A stretch of 64,000 bases of DNA from Pezicula radicicola (taxonomy: Eukaryota; Ascomycota; Leotiomycetes; Helotiales; Dermateaceae). Of this stretch, positions 45,466 through 56,292 are shown piece after piece. The stretch covers positions 206,702 to 270,701 of the forward strand of contig PDUO01000013.1 in assembly GCA_003008705.1 (NCBI GenBank), read 5' to 3'. Position numbers and translations under genes: made by a program. The notes under the pieces are model-generated. The model was not told where the DNA came from, did not search any database, and saw only the letters and a program-made list of their open reading frames with translations. Each line of letters starts with the position of its first letter. Positions within the stretch are counted from its first letter, which is position 1.

Positions 45466-46732
45466 TGTCTTTGTTTGCTGAAAACTTGGGCCGTAGGATA
45501 AGTTATGTGCTATATTATTGCATGGAAGCGGCGTTCTTAGCGTGTTTAGGCGTTTTACTGGTTTGCTTTTTAAGTTGGGTTTTGTTACTATTATATTGAG
45601 GCATTTTGCAATGATACTCCGGAATGAGACTACTTTTGCTTTCAACCTGTTGACTCATGTCGAGGTTTCCCTACATTGTGAATCCATTGCGGCAGGAGAG
45701 AGTGCAAAATGAAAATACAATTTAGTAAGTGACTCGGGGACTCTTATACTAAACGAACGTTCGGAGAAGGATACCGGGGGTCGCTATATGAAAAAAAAAA
45801 CGATAAGGGGCTAATAACCCTATGCAGAGGTAGTACTGCCCAAAAGGACCGAATAGACTAAACGGGTAACTAGATTTTTAAGCACAATGGAATAAGCTTT
45901 ACCTTAACTTTAGGGGTAACCTTGTTCAAAAAGTCTAGTGCAGAGTGTCAAATAACAGGGACTTCCTTGTTTTAAGACGCGTATCTTCTCTTCTAACTTT
46001 ACTTGGGGACAGTACAATATCGACCTGATGAGTAAGTTTTCCAATTCAAGTTGGTTATGTAAATCAAGTTACCTATTTAAATCAAGAGAGGTGGATCTTT
46101 TGGAGTGTTTATTTTAGCTTATTTTAAGGGAGGGTATCTATTTACTGTGGCTAGGTAGGGCTACCTAGTCTGTTGCTGCGCGTCGCTTATGGGTAAGCGA
46201 GCAATACGAGTATTGTGTTTGTAGTTCTGTGAAGTTTTATGGGCTTTCAGTGAAGTAATCTAGATAGTGCAAGCTGTATTTTGTGTTGGGGTTATTATAA
46301 ACGTGATATTTGTCACAGAGTCTGGGCTAAGGAGCATTATTATAGCTGTTCTGTTTTTGAGGTCTAGAGTAGAAGCATAAGGTAGTCCTTGAATCCGAAG
46401 CACAAGAAAGGTATGTGGATGAATATTCATATGGTGATCATTATCTCGTCGTAGTGAGCTATTGAGTGCATAGCACAGCGTATATCAGATTTTCCAGGAA
46501 ATGCAATGACTGTATTGACTGTAGAAGAAACCTTCGAAAAACTGAGCGCGCTTGATTAAAGTCCCTGAGAGTCCATATGTTACCCCCAAACCATAATTTT
46601 GGTTCCCATTCAAAGAATGTATACCCGATACTTATTTTCTGGACCATTTCCTTCGTTCCTTGCTGAAATGTGCACTCTAATGAGTTCAGGAGCCACCCGT
46701 GCTACGCAATGCTTTAGTACTGGGAATCCAAA
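45466..46732. other. intergenic, no gene recognised
   Basis: About 1.3 kb, AT-rich, with an A10 run near 45790 and CTACCTAG/TTACCTA strings. Likely 3' UTR of the MADS gene plus spacer. Confidence 0.5.
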
Positions 46733-47254
46733 TTACTGTGCCAAAGCGACTTCAAATCCAGTGTCTGACTCCCAAACTCGAATCATGATGGTCGAAAACC
46801 GCAAACTGACAGCAGCTAATGTTGTGCGTATGCCACGGTGGTAAGCCGTGATGTCCTCCACGATATAGATCTCCTTGACATGTGGTGCCTTGCGAAGCGC
46901 AGTCTTAACAGCTTCCGGAAATCGCTTGTGCTTGGGACTTGAGAAAGATCTTAAGTTAGCGCACAGATAGTATCTATCGTAGCTTTGTGGAACATACCCT
47001 ATGTTAATCTTGATCTTTCTGATTAAGTTTGAGGCCTTCTGGCACATGCCACCCAATCTGAAACCGTTCGGGGGCCATAGAAGAACGTAATTGTTACGAA
47101 AGAGTGTCTCCAGAGCCTCCTCGTACAGTTGTTTATCTGGACGTAGAGCTACGATCAATGTTGGTGTAGGCCATAGGTTGATACAGGATTCGCCCAAACT
47201 GAGCGTGAAGATCTCGTCTCGGATCTCGGGAGGAAAACGTCTTAGGCTTGACAT
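46733..47254 (-). CDS. small 2EXR/F-box-like hypothetical protein, 173 aa
   Basis: Single-exon frame with ATG at 47254 (MSSLRRFPPEIRDEIFTLSL). The first 20 residues are the F-box/2EXR-type start (FPPEIRDEIF). The middle has LRPDKQLYEEALETLFRNNY, the usual second conserved stretch in these fungal families, then RLGGMCQKASNLIRKIKINI. It is shorter than most relatives, and the C-terminus (RVWESDTGFEVALAQ) looks complete. Function unknown; such proteins form large, fast-changing families in Pezizomycotina. It is not closely similar to the 2EXR-like gene at 19-20 kb, judging by eye. Confidence 0.65.
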   Translation of the reverse strand: MSSLRRFPPEIRDEIFTLSLGESCINLWPTPTLIVALRPDKQLYEEALETLFRNNYVLLWPPNGFRLGGMCQKASNLIRKIKINIGYVPQSYDRYYLCANLRSFSSPKHKRFPEAVKTALRKAPHVKEIYIVEDITAYHRGIRTTLAAVSLRFSTIMIRVWESDTGFEVALAQ

Positions 47255-48804
47255 ATTGACGAAATGGAAGGCTTGTTGGACCTTTGGAGATGGTGTGGTG
47301 CGGTAGAAACTTTAGTGGTAGGAAGGTGGTTGGTAAAGAGGGTATGGTGGAAGACTCGTTTAATTTGCGAAGAAGACCTCTCTGTGTGGAAGCGGAGAAG
47401 AACAAATTCACCCTTACCTAATTAGCCATACACCCCAGATTATCAACCTAAAACCACGTCTCCAAACCTCCACAAAATCAAAGACTCTGGAATGTCGGTG
47501 TCACAATAGAACTGCTTGATGTTTGGGATGACAAAGCCAGTGACTCCAGAGTGATCTTCAAATATACAGTGAGTACTTGAATTACGGAACGGACATATGC
47601 CTTCCTGTTGTTTTCCAATCTTACAATACCAGCGAATCGCTGATAATGGTTGTATGTCGCTTGGAACATCTTACAAGTTTGGCTAGCAATTAAATGTGCT
47701 TGTGCACGAGACAAAACTGTTCTCAGCTATTGTTCATGGAGAACATGAATATGCAAATACTTTCCAAAGGAAAATCTCCACACGAGAGCAATTGACACCT
47801 TGAGAAACAATAGTAATATCGCCATGGGAGAATTGTACAAGCGGAACAATGCAGAGAGCTGCAGTTGTGGCTAGTGCTCTAGGAACGAAGCGCTCAAAGC
47901 ATCCAAGGAGAGTCGTTAGTGCAGGCAAATCATCTCTGTATATGATCAATATTATAGCATGTGCGCTTCCAAATGATATCACTGAGAACATTTCAGAAAC
48001 CGAAACCTTGATGTACTCATCTCGTAGGTTACTTGTACCACACTCGCTGGGCCGCCTAGCGAACTGCTTGTGTAGACTCGGCACAATAAACAAAATAACA
48101 GACTATCCAACCTATTTTACTGAATTCGGGTCGGCCGATATGGTCTCGGTGCTGTTATCGTCTAAAGCTAGAGTGGGTGCATCTCCAAAGCTATTCAGCA
48201 CTGCATGAAATGATACATTCCTTCTATGCACGTCATGGTGCGAAGCCACGTCTACCTTGAAACCTGGAATAGATAAGTCAAAGAATATGTAGAGGTTTGA
48301 GGGGAGGTCTCTCCGATCGTATCCATCTCCTGGAGCATCTCGCGGGTAGGTACTTTGTATGAGGTAGGCTCGGACGGAGAGGTTGCAATGGACAAGTTTA
48401 AGTTAAAGAGTCTCTATATTTGAAATTTCGAGCTCTATGAGGGTTAGTGTGAGTAAGTGTGTAGCATAATCCCAATTGTAAAAATATTCGGTGATTTATT
48501 TTGAGATGTTGGATGGCAAGAGTGAAGTTTGGGGTGAAGAAGAGAAGGGATGAAGTCAATCGAATTGTGGGACGGATGCTGACCCCTGTACGGGGTCTAG
48601 ATGCTAGCGTACTTTTGACAAGGCTGACAAGGGACACGAATCGGACGGGTACGGGGAGAGATGCAACCACAATGCCATCTGCGAAATAATCCCAAAGTCA
48701 TACTCTACTTTCCTACTGTACACATATCCTTTGTTCTCGTCGCTATCACTGCCAGCAGTCTGCACACTGTATTTCCTTCTCTTCATTAATCCAATTAAAC
48801 CAGC
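47255..48804. other. intergenic with one possible coding remnant
   Basis: About 1.55 kb between divergent genes. A minus-strand open stretch at 47734-48093 encodes hydrophobic, membrane-protein-like sequence (MFSVISFGSAHAIILIIYRD; RFVPRALATTAALCIVPLVQ), and 47478-47714 is a further open frame. I could not connect them by splice sites into a complete gene. The last 100 bp are the VPS53 leader. Confidence 0.4.
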
Positions 48805-51427
48805 ATGACCAGCACCTTGGAAACCCCTTCTTCTCTGGATGCAGGTAAGCTCCATGGCTATCACTGCGACCGATTACACAGCCATGCTAATCTTCGTATC
48901 TTGCAAGCCGATTATAACCCAATTGATCATCTCAATGCCATATTTTCCCACCCGTCCACCCTTACTTCGATAAACCAGACCGCAACTGCGCTCGAGGTTC
49001 ACCAAAATGATCTCTCGAATTCCATATCCACCCTCGTGGCTGCTCAGGCCTACAACGATGACTCGAGCCTCCAGCGCATGCAGTCTGCAAAAGAGGAGCT
49101 TGCACAGCTCTTCCGCAAGATCGAGTCAGTCCGCACTCGTGCTATTGAGACCGAGCAGACCATCACCTCCATGACGGCCGATATTAAGAGACTGGATGGC
49201 ACAAAACGAAATCTGACACTCAGCATGACGGCCTTGAAGCGATTGCAGATGCTGACAACAGCATATGAACAATTGAGAGGGCTGGCAAAAAGTAGGCAAT
49301 ATAGGGAATGCGCTAGTCTGCTGCAGGCAGTGTTACAGCTTATGAAGCACTTCAATAGCTATCGAAGCATCGACCAAATTGCGACTTTGAGCCGGAATGT
49401 GGCGGAACTTCAGCGAGAGTTGCTGGAACAAGTCTGCGAGGATTTTGAGATCGCTTTCGCAAAAGGAGAGGTGGCAAGTAAGAAGGCGGTCTTAGGAGAG
49501 GCATGCCTAGTTATGGATGCGTTGGGGGAGAACGCAAGGGCAAGATTGGTGACTTGGTATGTCAATACGCAACTGCGAGAATATCGGCAGGTATTTAGAG
49601 GAAATGATGAAGCGGGAAGCTTGGATAATATCGGGAGACGGTACAGTTGGTTTCGACGAATGCTGAAGACCTTCGAGGATGAACATGCCGGACTTTTTCC
49701 CTTTGGGTGGAAAGTTAACGAAGTACTTGCGAATGCTTTCTGTGAAGGAACGAGAGACGACTTCAAAGGCATTCTAGAACGGAGCATGAGGAAACCCGAT
49801 GGAGCAAAGATTGATGTGAACTTGTTATTGAGTTGTCTGCAAGAGACGATGGATTTCGAGCATACCTTGGAAAGGAGGTTTGCAAATGAGCCGAGGGCAA
49901 GTATTGATACACTCAGTTCCGTCGAAGAGAGGCCTCAAACTTTCGATCGATCGATATCCGAGGCATTTGAGCCTTATCTCAGTCTTTGGGTCGAGTCCCA
50001 AGATAAACAACTGGCAACCATGATACCCAAATACCGTAATGGTCCACTCATCCCTACCGACGAGGAGTTTTCGTCACAAGCCGTAATCCCCTCATCTATC
50101 GAGTTGTTTCATTTCTACAAACTTACGCTGGCTCAATGCGCGAAATTGTCTACAAGCGAACGACTACTGGATTTATCAAAAACTCTTGCTAAATATCTGG
50201 ATGAATATGCTCAGCAGGTCCTCCTGCATTTCCTTCAGACTCCAGGGGGCCCAAGCCTCCAAAATATTATCCTCGTTCTTAACACAGCTGATTATTGGCA
50301 TACGAATACGCAGCAACTAGAAGATAATATCAAAAAGCGAATAGACAGCGACTTAGTATCGAAGGTTGACTTGTCGTCACAATCAGACACTTTCATGGGT
50401 GTTGCAAGCGCATCTGTATTAGCGTTGGTGCACAGGGTCGAGGTGGATTGCGAATCTTCTTGGAGAGAGATGAGGAACACGAATTGGAGCAAAATGGAGA
50501 GTGTTGGGGACCAGAGCTCTTACGTTGCAGAATTGCTGCGGCATGTCAACAGCCAAGCCGAGGAGATACTACCTTTGGTAGGCAAGCAACAGTACGCTCG
50601 AGCCTTCTGCGACAATCTTGTAGAGCATCTTGCAACCACTTACATTTCAAACATCGTTCAATGCCGGCCTGTTTCTGAAGTTGGCGCTGAGCAGGTATGT
50701 TCCAAATCCGCGGCAGTCTCATGGGCTATGCTAACATTTGCAGATGCTACTCGATAAGTATGTCCTAACAAAAGAATTTGAAACCCTTCTATCCCACTCG
50801 CCATCTTTATCTTCCGGAAATGTTCCCGCAAGCTTCGTCAAGCGAGTCAATCACAGTATGACTCGTCTTGATCCACTTCTAAAAACATTACAAGTCCGGC
50901 CATCGCCACCAGAAGGTCTTGTACAAGCCTATCTCATTCATATTGGCGACCGCAGTGACACCAACTTCAGAAAGATTCTGGAGTTGAAGGGTATCAGAAA
51001 AGGGGAACACCCTGCTCTTGTTGAGATGTTTGGGATGCACAGAGATGGGAAATCAAATGAACATCTTGTGCAGATGTCCCCTCTTTTAACACCCTTGATG
51101 CAAACTGGCGGCCTTGGAAGCACGGGACTCGGAATCGTGAGTGCGGCGGGAACAGCGGCCACCATACCAAATATCCAAACAAGATTTGACCCCGCTGGCT
51201 TTGGCGAGAAGCTTTTCAGTGCTGCGAGGGATGGAGTTGAACGGATGGGAACTGGGACTGTTGGTGAAAGAGTAGGAAGCCCCTTGAGCGCAGAAGATGC
51301 GAAAGCAACAGTTGCGGGTAACTTGCAAAATATCGGGAAGTTCTTCCGTCGTGATATGAGTGGCTTCGGAGCAATTGGAGGCAGATTTGCGAAAAGCCAA
51401 GGAAGCACTGATGATATTATTAGATGA
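48805..51427 (+). CDS. VPS53: GARP complex subunit Vps53
   Basis: Tethering subunit for endosome-to-Golgi vesicles, with Vps51, Vps52 and Vps54. Exons 48805-48844, 48908-50694 and 50744-51427 give 836 aa. The first intron is 63 nt, a multiple of three without stops, so the frame reads straight through it. Its GTAAGC donor, TGCTAAT branch point and the restored motif ADYNPIDHLNAIFSHPSTL show it is an intron. The N-terminal coiled-coil domain (DIKRLDGTKRNLTLSMTALK; RQYRECASLLQAVLQLMKHF) and the C-terminal region (NFRKILELKGIRKGEHPALV) are typical of Vps53. The tail is longer than in yeast and Gly/Ala-rich. Confidence 0.93.
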
Positions 51428-52284
51428 TTGAATGAATAGCCCCATAGAGGCAGACTAATCTTGACGACATCCTGAATATTATTTGAAGATATTGACTTGT
51501 GATAACAAGACCTTAGAGCTTAGAGATCCGCTGCGACGGTGGCTATAGTACCAGTAGGTCTTGGGTCTCAGTGTCAACTGTGAGTCCATCAGTATGCTAT
51601 CTGAGGTTCACTTTTTCGTTCATCCCGAAACCTGTTCTCACTTATTTCAACCGCCAAATTCATTAAAATCTAAATACAATCACGATACCTACAATTCTGA
51701 TCGACCTGACCTCCAAGCCTCTTTCTATCAAGCCACTGTTAGGTTTTGTATAGCGGAAGATAAATAAATCAACACAATAGACAAACATATTAAAAGGACC
51801 AAGGATTTGATTAGATAGAGACTAATAGGGAACACGTAGTCAACTATATAGGGGTAATGCCAAGACTTTTAGCTTGGCTTTGCTCGCTTCCGTCGCTTCT
51901 TTTTGATGTCCAAGTTCACAACTACCGTATCTCTGAGCGCAAACGTCACTCACCACAAATCCTTTGCCTAGTCCTGTAGGACATAAGACACTGACACACT
52001 TTCCTAAACAGTCCCCATAATCTAGTCTACGACCTCAGCCCCCATTTATGACTGCTCTAATCCGGTTGGCATCTGCATATGCCCAGCCTGTTTCTCATCA
52101 TTTTGGTTAGGTCGAGATGCACAAAACATGGTGGCCTGAGGAAGTTGGAGAGGAAACTCAATAGGTACGTACCCTTGGTAGGATACATCAACCAGTTCGG
52201 TTCAGAAAGCTGCTCGATCGAGACGGTCCTCTCGGCAGTCCACACATCTAAATACTTCTAGTTGGCGCAAGAATGCGGGTAGTC
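51428..52284. other. intergenic, no gene recognised
   Basis: About 860 bp between the convergent ends of VPS53 and the UstYa-like pseudogene. Short open frames near 52057-52261 on both strands are unconvincing. Confidence 0.5.
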
Positions 52285-53111
52285 CTAATTCTCCAATGGC
52301 GATGCCACGTTGGCGCCCCATCTTAGCGTAACCAAGGACAAATCCGCATTGCACAAGACGTACTCTCTGAGGCCTTCGAGACAGTGCTCGATATGCCCCA
52401 GCTCCGTTGTCTCTTCCACGCCCTCCATTCCGGGGAAGTAATCATCGCGATACATCCAAATGTGCACTTGTTATAGACAGTGGATGCTGTGGTAGATGTT
52501 GAGTGTGCCGAGATAGTTAGAGCTATTGGGAACATGTATACCGTCCATTGTACCAGTGCGGTTCAGCTCTTCCATGACTTCTACCGGGATACGTATATTT
52601 GCATCTAGGTTAATTGAGTTAGCTCCAAACGATCCTTAAAGGGACGCAAAAAAAATGACGGAAGCAATCTGTCGACTCAACTCTTTTGCAACTCCTCCCA
52701 GGCATCCACCGTCTCCTGAGAGGGCTCGCTAAAATAGATATTTGGCGTTAATTTCAAATCCATCTGATGAAATTCGAAGAACTTCTTCTCGGGTTTGAAT
52801 GCTGATGCGGCAGGGGCTTTTTCTGTTAGTACTTTATGTGACTCTGAATCTGGTGCATCTCAAAATGGCTCACATGTCTCTAAATCCATATATTGATATC
52901 GGCAACCCGAGCGGAATATTAGGACCAAGGTGCCAAGGTTTGTCATTAGGAGCAAGAGATTTAGGATTACAGACACAACGAGGTAACATTGGCTGCGTCT
53001 AGATGACGTGGTGGTGGATTTCTCTAGAAGATTCTCGCTGGAGAGCATGCCTTCCGACTCTACTGAATCATAGCTATCTCTCCCAAGAAGTCTTTTGAGG
53101 GTAGACGGCAT
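52285..53111 (-). pseudogene. UstYa-like (DUF3328) protein gene with one nonsense codon
   Basis: UstYa-family proteins are membrane-anchored oxidases acting in ribosomal-peptide and other secondary-metabolite clusters. Exons 52874-53111, 52682-52816 and 52285-52604 total 750 nt (250 codons including the terminal stop), a normal family length. Exon 1 starts at ATG 53111 and has a cytosolic stretch, then a membrane helix (YLVVSVILNLLLLMTN). Intron 1 is 57 nt with a GTGAGC donor and TACTAAC branch; it removes an apparent TGA at 52860-52862. Exon 3 holds both HxxHC metal-binding motifs (YHSIHC; HIEHC). Between them, immediately after the first motif, TAA at 52471-52473 interrupts the frame. Everything else looks intact, so inactivation is recent or a sequence error. 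No partner UstY gene, precursor peptide or tailoring enzyme lies nearby. Confidence 0.8.
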
Positions 53112-53394
53112 GGTGTTTGGAGGCAGAGGGTACAATTGTATGTTTGTGGGACAAGAGTTTAGTGAGGTATGTAGGTTCGTCGGAATAATCGTGAAAGAAG
53201 GCAAAGGACTTTAGATTTTATTTTTAAAAGGCCGCTCATCGGGGGGTTTGTCGTAACTGGTACTTTGAACAGATCTGTAAGACACTCTGGTCGGTAAGCA
53301 ATGATAATACTAGGGAGTAGAAAGATCTATGGTTTTATTACAACGATGGATTGGTAGCTGTAATGTTGGAGATTGGTGGAAAATATAGTCGTGG

Positions 53395-54020
53395 TTTAGA
53401 TATATCACTCTCTACTTCAAGGCCTGAATCCTGATGCAGTTGTTAATATTTGGTATACAAGGCCGCGTACTAGGCTCTTTTGTGGTTGGCTTGCATAGTG
53501 CATTAAGATAAGGTATGTAGACTAGAAAGACTTGATGGTTTCTCTTTATTTCAAGGACCTCGATGCTGTTGCAGATATCAACATACGACGTAGGTGGTAG
53601 TATGCTAGGTTCAGGTCATGGTTCGGATGTATACAGACTAAAAAACCTTGAAGGTGTCTCCCAATTCCGGTGCACTCAATGCAACTATACCTAGGCATCA
53701 AAACTTGGTATGGATAGTGATTGACCGTATATCACGATTTAGTCATGGTTCCGCAGCTTCCGTAGTCTGGTGCTACTAGACTATGTATATGGACCAGAAG
53801 AGCTTGGAGATATCTCTGTATCCAGGAGTTTGGGTGCTACTGAAGCCTCCAACACTTGCTAAGCGTCAGTATTGAAGGTGGTGCGAAGTATACCAGGTTC
53901 GGCTGCGTAGTGCATCTGGACAATGCATGTAGACTATAAAAGCTTGAAGCAGATACGATTTTGCTCAGTAGAGGACATTGCATACTTTATCGAGTACAGT
54001 GTTCGACATGGGTGGGTGTA
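53395..54020. repeat. degenerate tandem repeats of about 115-155 bp
   Basis: About five diverged copies begin near 53398, 53514, 53628, 53785 and 53926. Each has an ATGTAGACTA-like start, then AAAAGCTTGA-like, then a TATTTCAAGGACCTCGATGC-like block (variants CTTCAAGGCCTGAATCCTGA, TATCCAGGAGTTTGGGTGCT), and three end with GGTTCGG/CATGGTTC. Noncoding and strongly mutated; origin unknown. Confidence 0.55.
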
Positions 54021-55590
54021 TAGACACTACCCAGCCCTAACAAGCTAGATATTGATTATGAGTTCAATTTACCCAAGCCCAAACTACCCAACAGATTCAA
54101 ATACCTTGTATCTGCAGGCTGCAGTCAATCCCACTCATATTTTCGAGCATTGATTATTGAACATCAAATAAATTAGAAATTTAGATTGGTGCCTTAGTCC
54201 TCGAAACCTTGGGCTTGCAGGTAGTAATTGTAAAACTGGACTCGTGAGAGCTAACGTTTTCAGGGAACATACTCCGAGTAAACGAGTTAATCATCGGTAT
54301 TATGAGAGAAGGCTCGCTTGCAACACCGACGACTACGTAGTTGGTGGCTTTGTACGGAGGTTCCCGCCAAAAGTCGTGATAATACAGGCTACGAAGCCTA
54401 TAGCTATAGCGTCCTCTTGTAGACTAGTAGCGTACTTCCAGGTTGAATTGAATGGTATCTTAATTGTAACTCAACTTGTAACTCAACTCCGTACAATCCA
54501 ATGGCTGTGTTCAGCTAATTAGCTGTCCGCTCAAAGCACCCAACTGTATGTTAGAGTGGCAGCGGCGTCTGATCGGCACCGCCATTGTGAATATTCATCA
54601 GCATTGATTAGACCATCCGTCCAACCGCCATCTAGATAGATATGGTAAGTTTTATACCACCTCGGTACAACTTACAAGTGAAATGGTTTCCGACCTTCCA
54701 TCTCACTACTTTCCAAAACTATCCCTTGATAAGTAGATAGACTGTTTGTCCTTCTTCCGCCATTTATTTTCCTCTATCTGTAGGAAAGGTGATATCAAAT
54801 GATAAACATCTAGCTGAATTAGCATGTGGCAAGACTTCGATGAAATTTTGTAGTTTAAATATGGCTTGATTGTCTTTTGGCTGGCCTGAGACTGGATGAT
54901 GAACCCTAGAATCATTAATGTGACTATTTTTCTGGTTTGAGGAAGGAAGGATTATTTGTCTTTTGGTCGTGGATGTTGATTTGTTTAGGTGATGCTTTAC
55001 CATTATTTTAAGAATTTCTTATCTTGACTGTTTTGCTAAATACATAAAGCGTGATGACCATAAACTGATACCGCGTGTGGATCACTGCAAGATATAGTCC
55101 TTCCGAATTTAATTCGTCATTCTCTGAGCTGCTTCTCAGAGCCATGCCATATGCTCATACATACAGTACATATTGTGGGGCAGGATAAGACTGTTCAGGG
55201 TTTCGACCTCGCCAGTCTGTGGCAACTTGCGATTATCGGAGAGCCTGCTGCAGGCTTATAAAGCCTTTTGAGGAAAATGGAGATACAGTGTTGATCATGT
55301 TCTATGTCAGTAATGCATTGCATTTCTTGGTGTGAAAAAATATTTTTATATATCAATGTTTACCTTTAGTTAACTATATTGATTCGGTAATGATCAGTAA
55401 TGGTTCAATCTTGTTTCCTTCTATCATTTCTGCTCGCTAAGCTCGGTAGTAGGTACCCTCCGTACGAAACACTACAGCTGTCTGTTCTTGTTATTCTACA
55501 ATTCAATCAAACTTGATTTACTGAACATAACCTTTGTATCGGATTGGTATTTCTATGATGAATCTATTGAGCGAGGTATCTCGTTCGAAT
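54021..55590. other. intergenic, no gene recognised
   Basis: About 1.6 kb of AT-rich sequence. Minus-strand frames near 54706-55003 are Lys/Asn/Ser-rich noise. No domain, RNA gene or transposon ends seen. Confidence 0.45.
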
Positions 55591-56052
55591 TCATGCCCTC
55601 GTAATCTCCGGGAGTCTTTCAAATGTGACATTCGGGTTCGAAGAGTTGGAATGATTCGGTGAATGTTTGCTGCTGAGCGTTGATTTCTGAGTAATTTCTC
55701 TTGAAGTGATACAGGATAGCTCGGGGGTAATCCTTGAGTAGGCAGAGCTCAGATTCAACATGTAATTTGATAGGGCGTAAAAGTCGCCATAGTGAGATTC
55801 CATTTTTTTCAACAGCATACCTTGATGGAAACCGAATACTTGAGTGCTCCACGACAAGCTACTGTATCTGCTCAGTTTGTAATTATGCTCCGCCACTCGG
55901 CGATCCACAGTGTGACGTGAAGATATACTATTGGTGTTGCTAAACCCACACCTCGACGCATAAAGTATCCACCCCTGTAAGTTTGTCATCATGAGGCTGG
56001 ACTCGTCCAGGCACATTTTCTTTCCAATCAACCCCTCGGTCTCGAATTTCAT
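55591..56052 (-). CDS. doubtful hypothetical ORF upstream of TRR1
   Basis: Open frame of 153 codons from ATG 56052 (MKFETEGLIGKKMCLDESSL). A second frame on the same strand (55619-55852) also looks protein-like (PRAILYHFKRNYSEINAQQQ), so the true structure, if any, may be spliced. No family is recognised. It could be chance, or a small gene sharing the 240-bp divergent promoter with thioredoxin reductase. Confidence 0.25.
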   Translation of the reverse strand: MKFETEGLIGKKMCLDESSLMMTNLQGWILYASRCGFSNTNSISSRHTVDRRVAEHNYKLSRYSSLSWSTQVFGFHQGMLLKKMESHYGDFYALSNYMLNLSSAYSRITPELSCITSREITQKSTLSSKHSPNHSNSSNPNVTFERLPEITRA

Positions 56053-56292
56053 GACGGTAATCAAACAATCTTTCTAATACTTTGCCCCTACAAATACCTG
56101 CCTACAGTACTTCACACGACATCCCTCTTTTAATCAGCATCACTACAATCAGTCAAAACGTTTTCCTCAACCTTGAAACGTACACTACGGTCTGGTGCGA
56201 CGGGCATTTCAATTGCAGCAGCAGCCAGTGTTCAACATAAAACGCCCGTGAATAAGAATAGTACATTTTTGGTTAGAAGCGCAGAGAAGAGA

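Noticed and set aside
52860..52862. In-frame TGA in exon 1 of the UstYa-like gene, first taken as a second nonsense mutation
   Set aside because: A 57-nt intron with GTGAGC donor and TACTAAC branch point removes it and keeps the frame.
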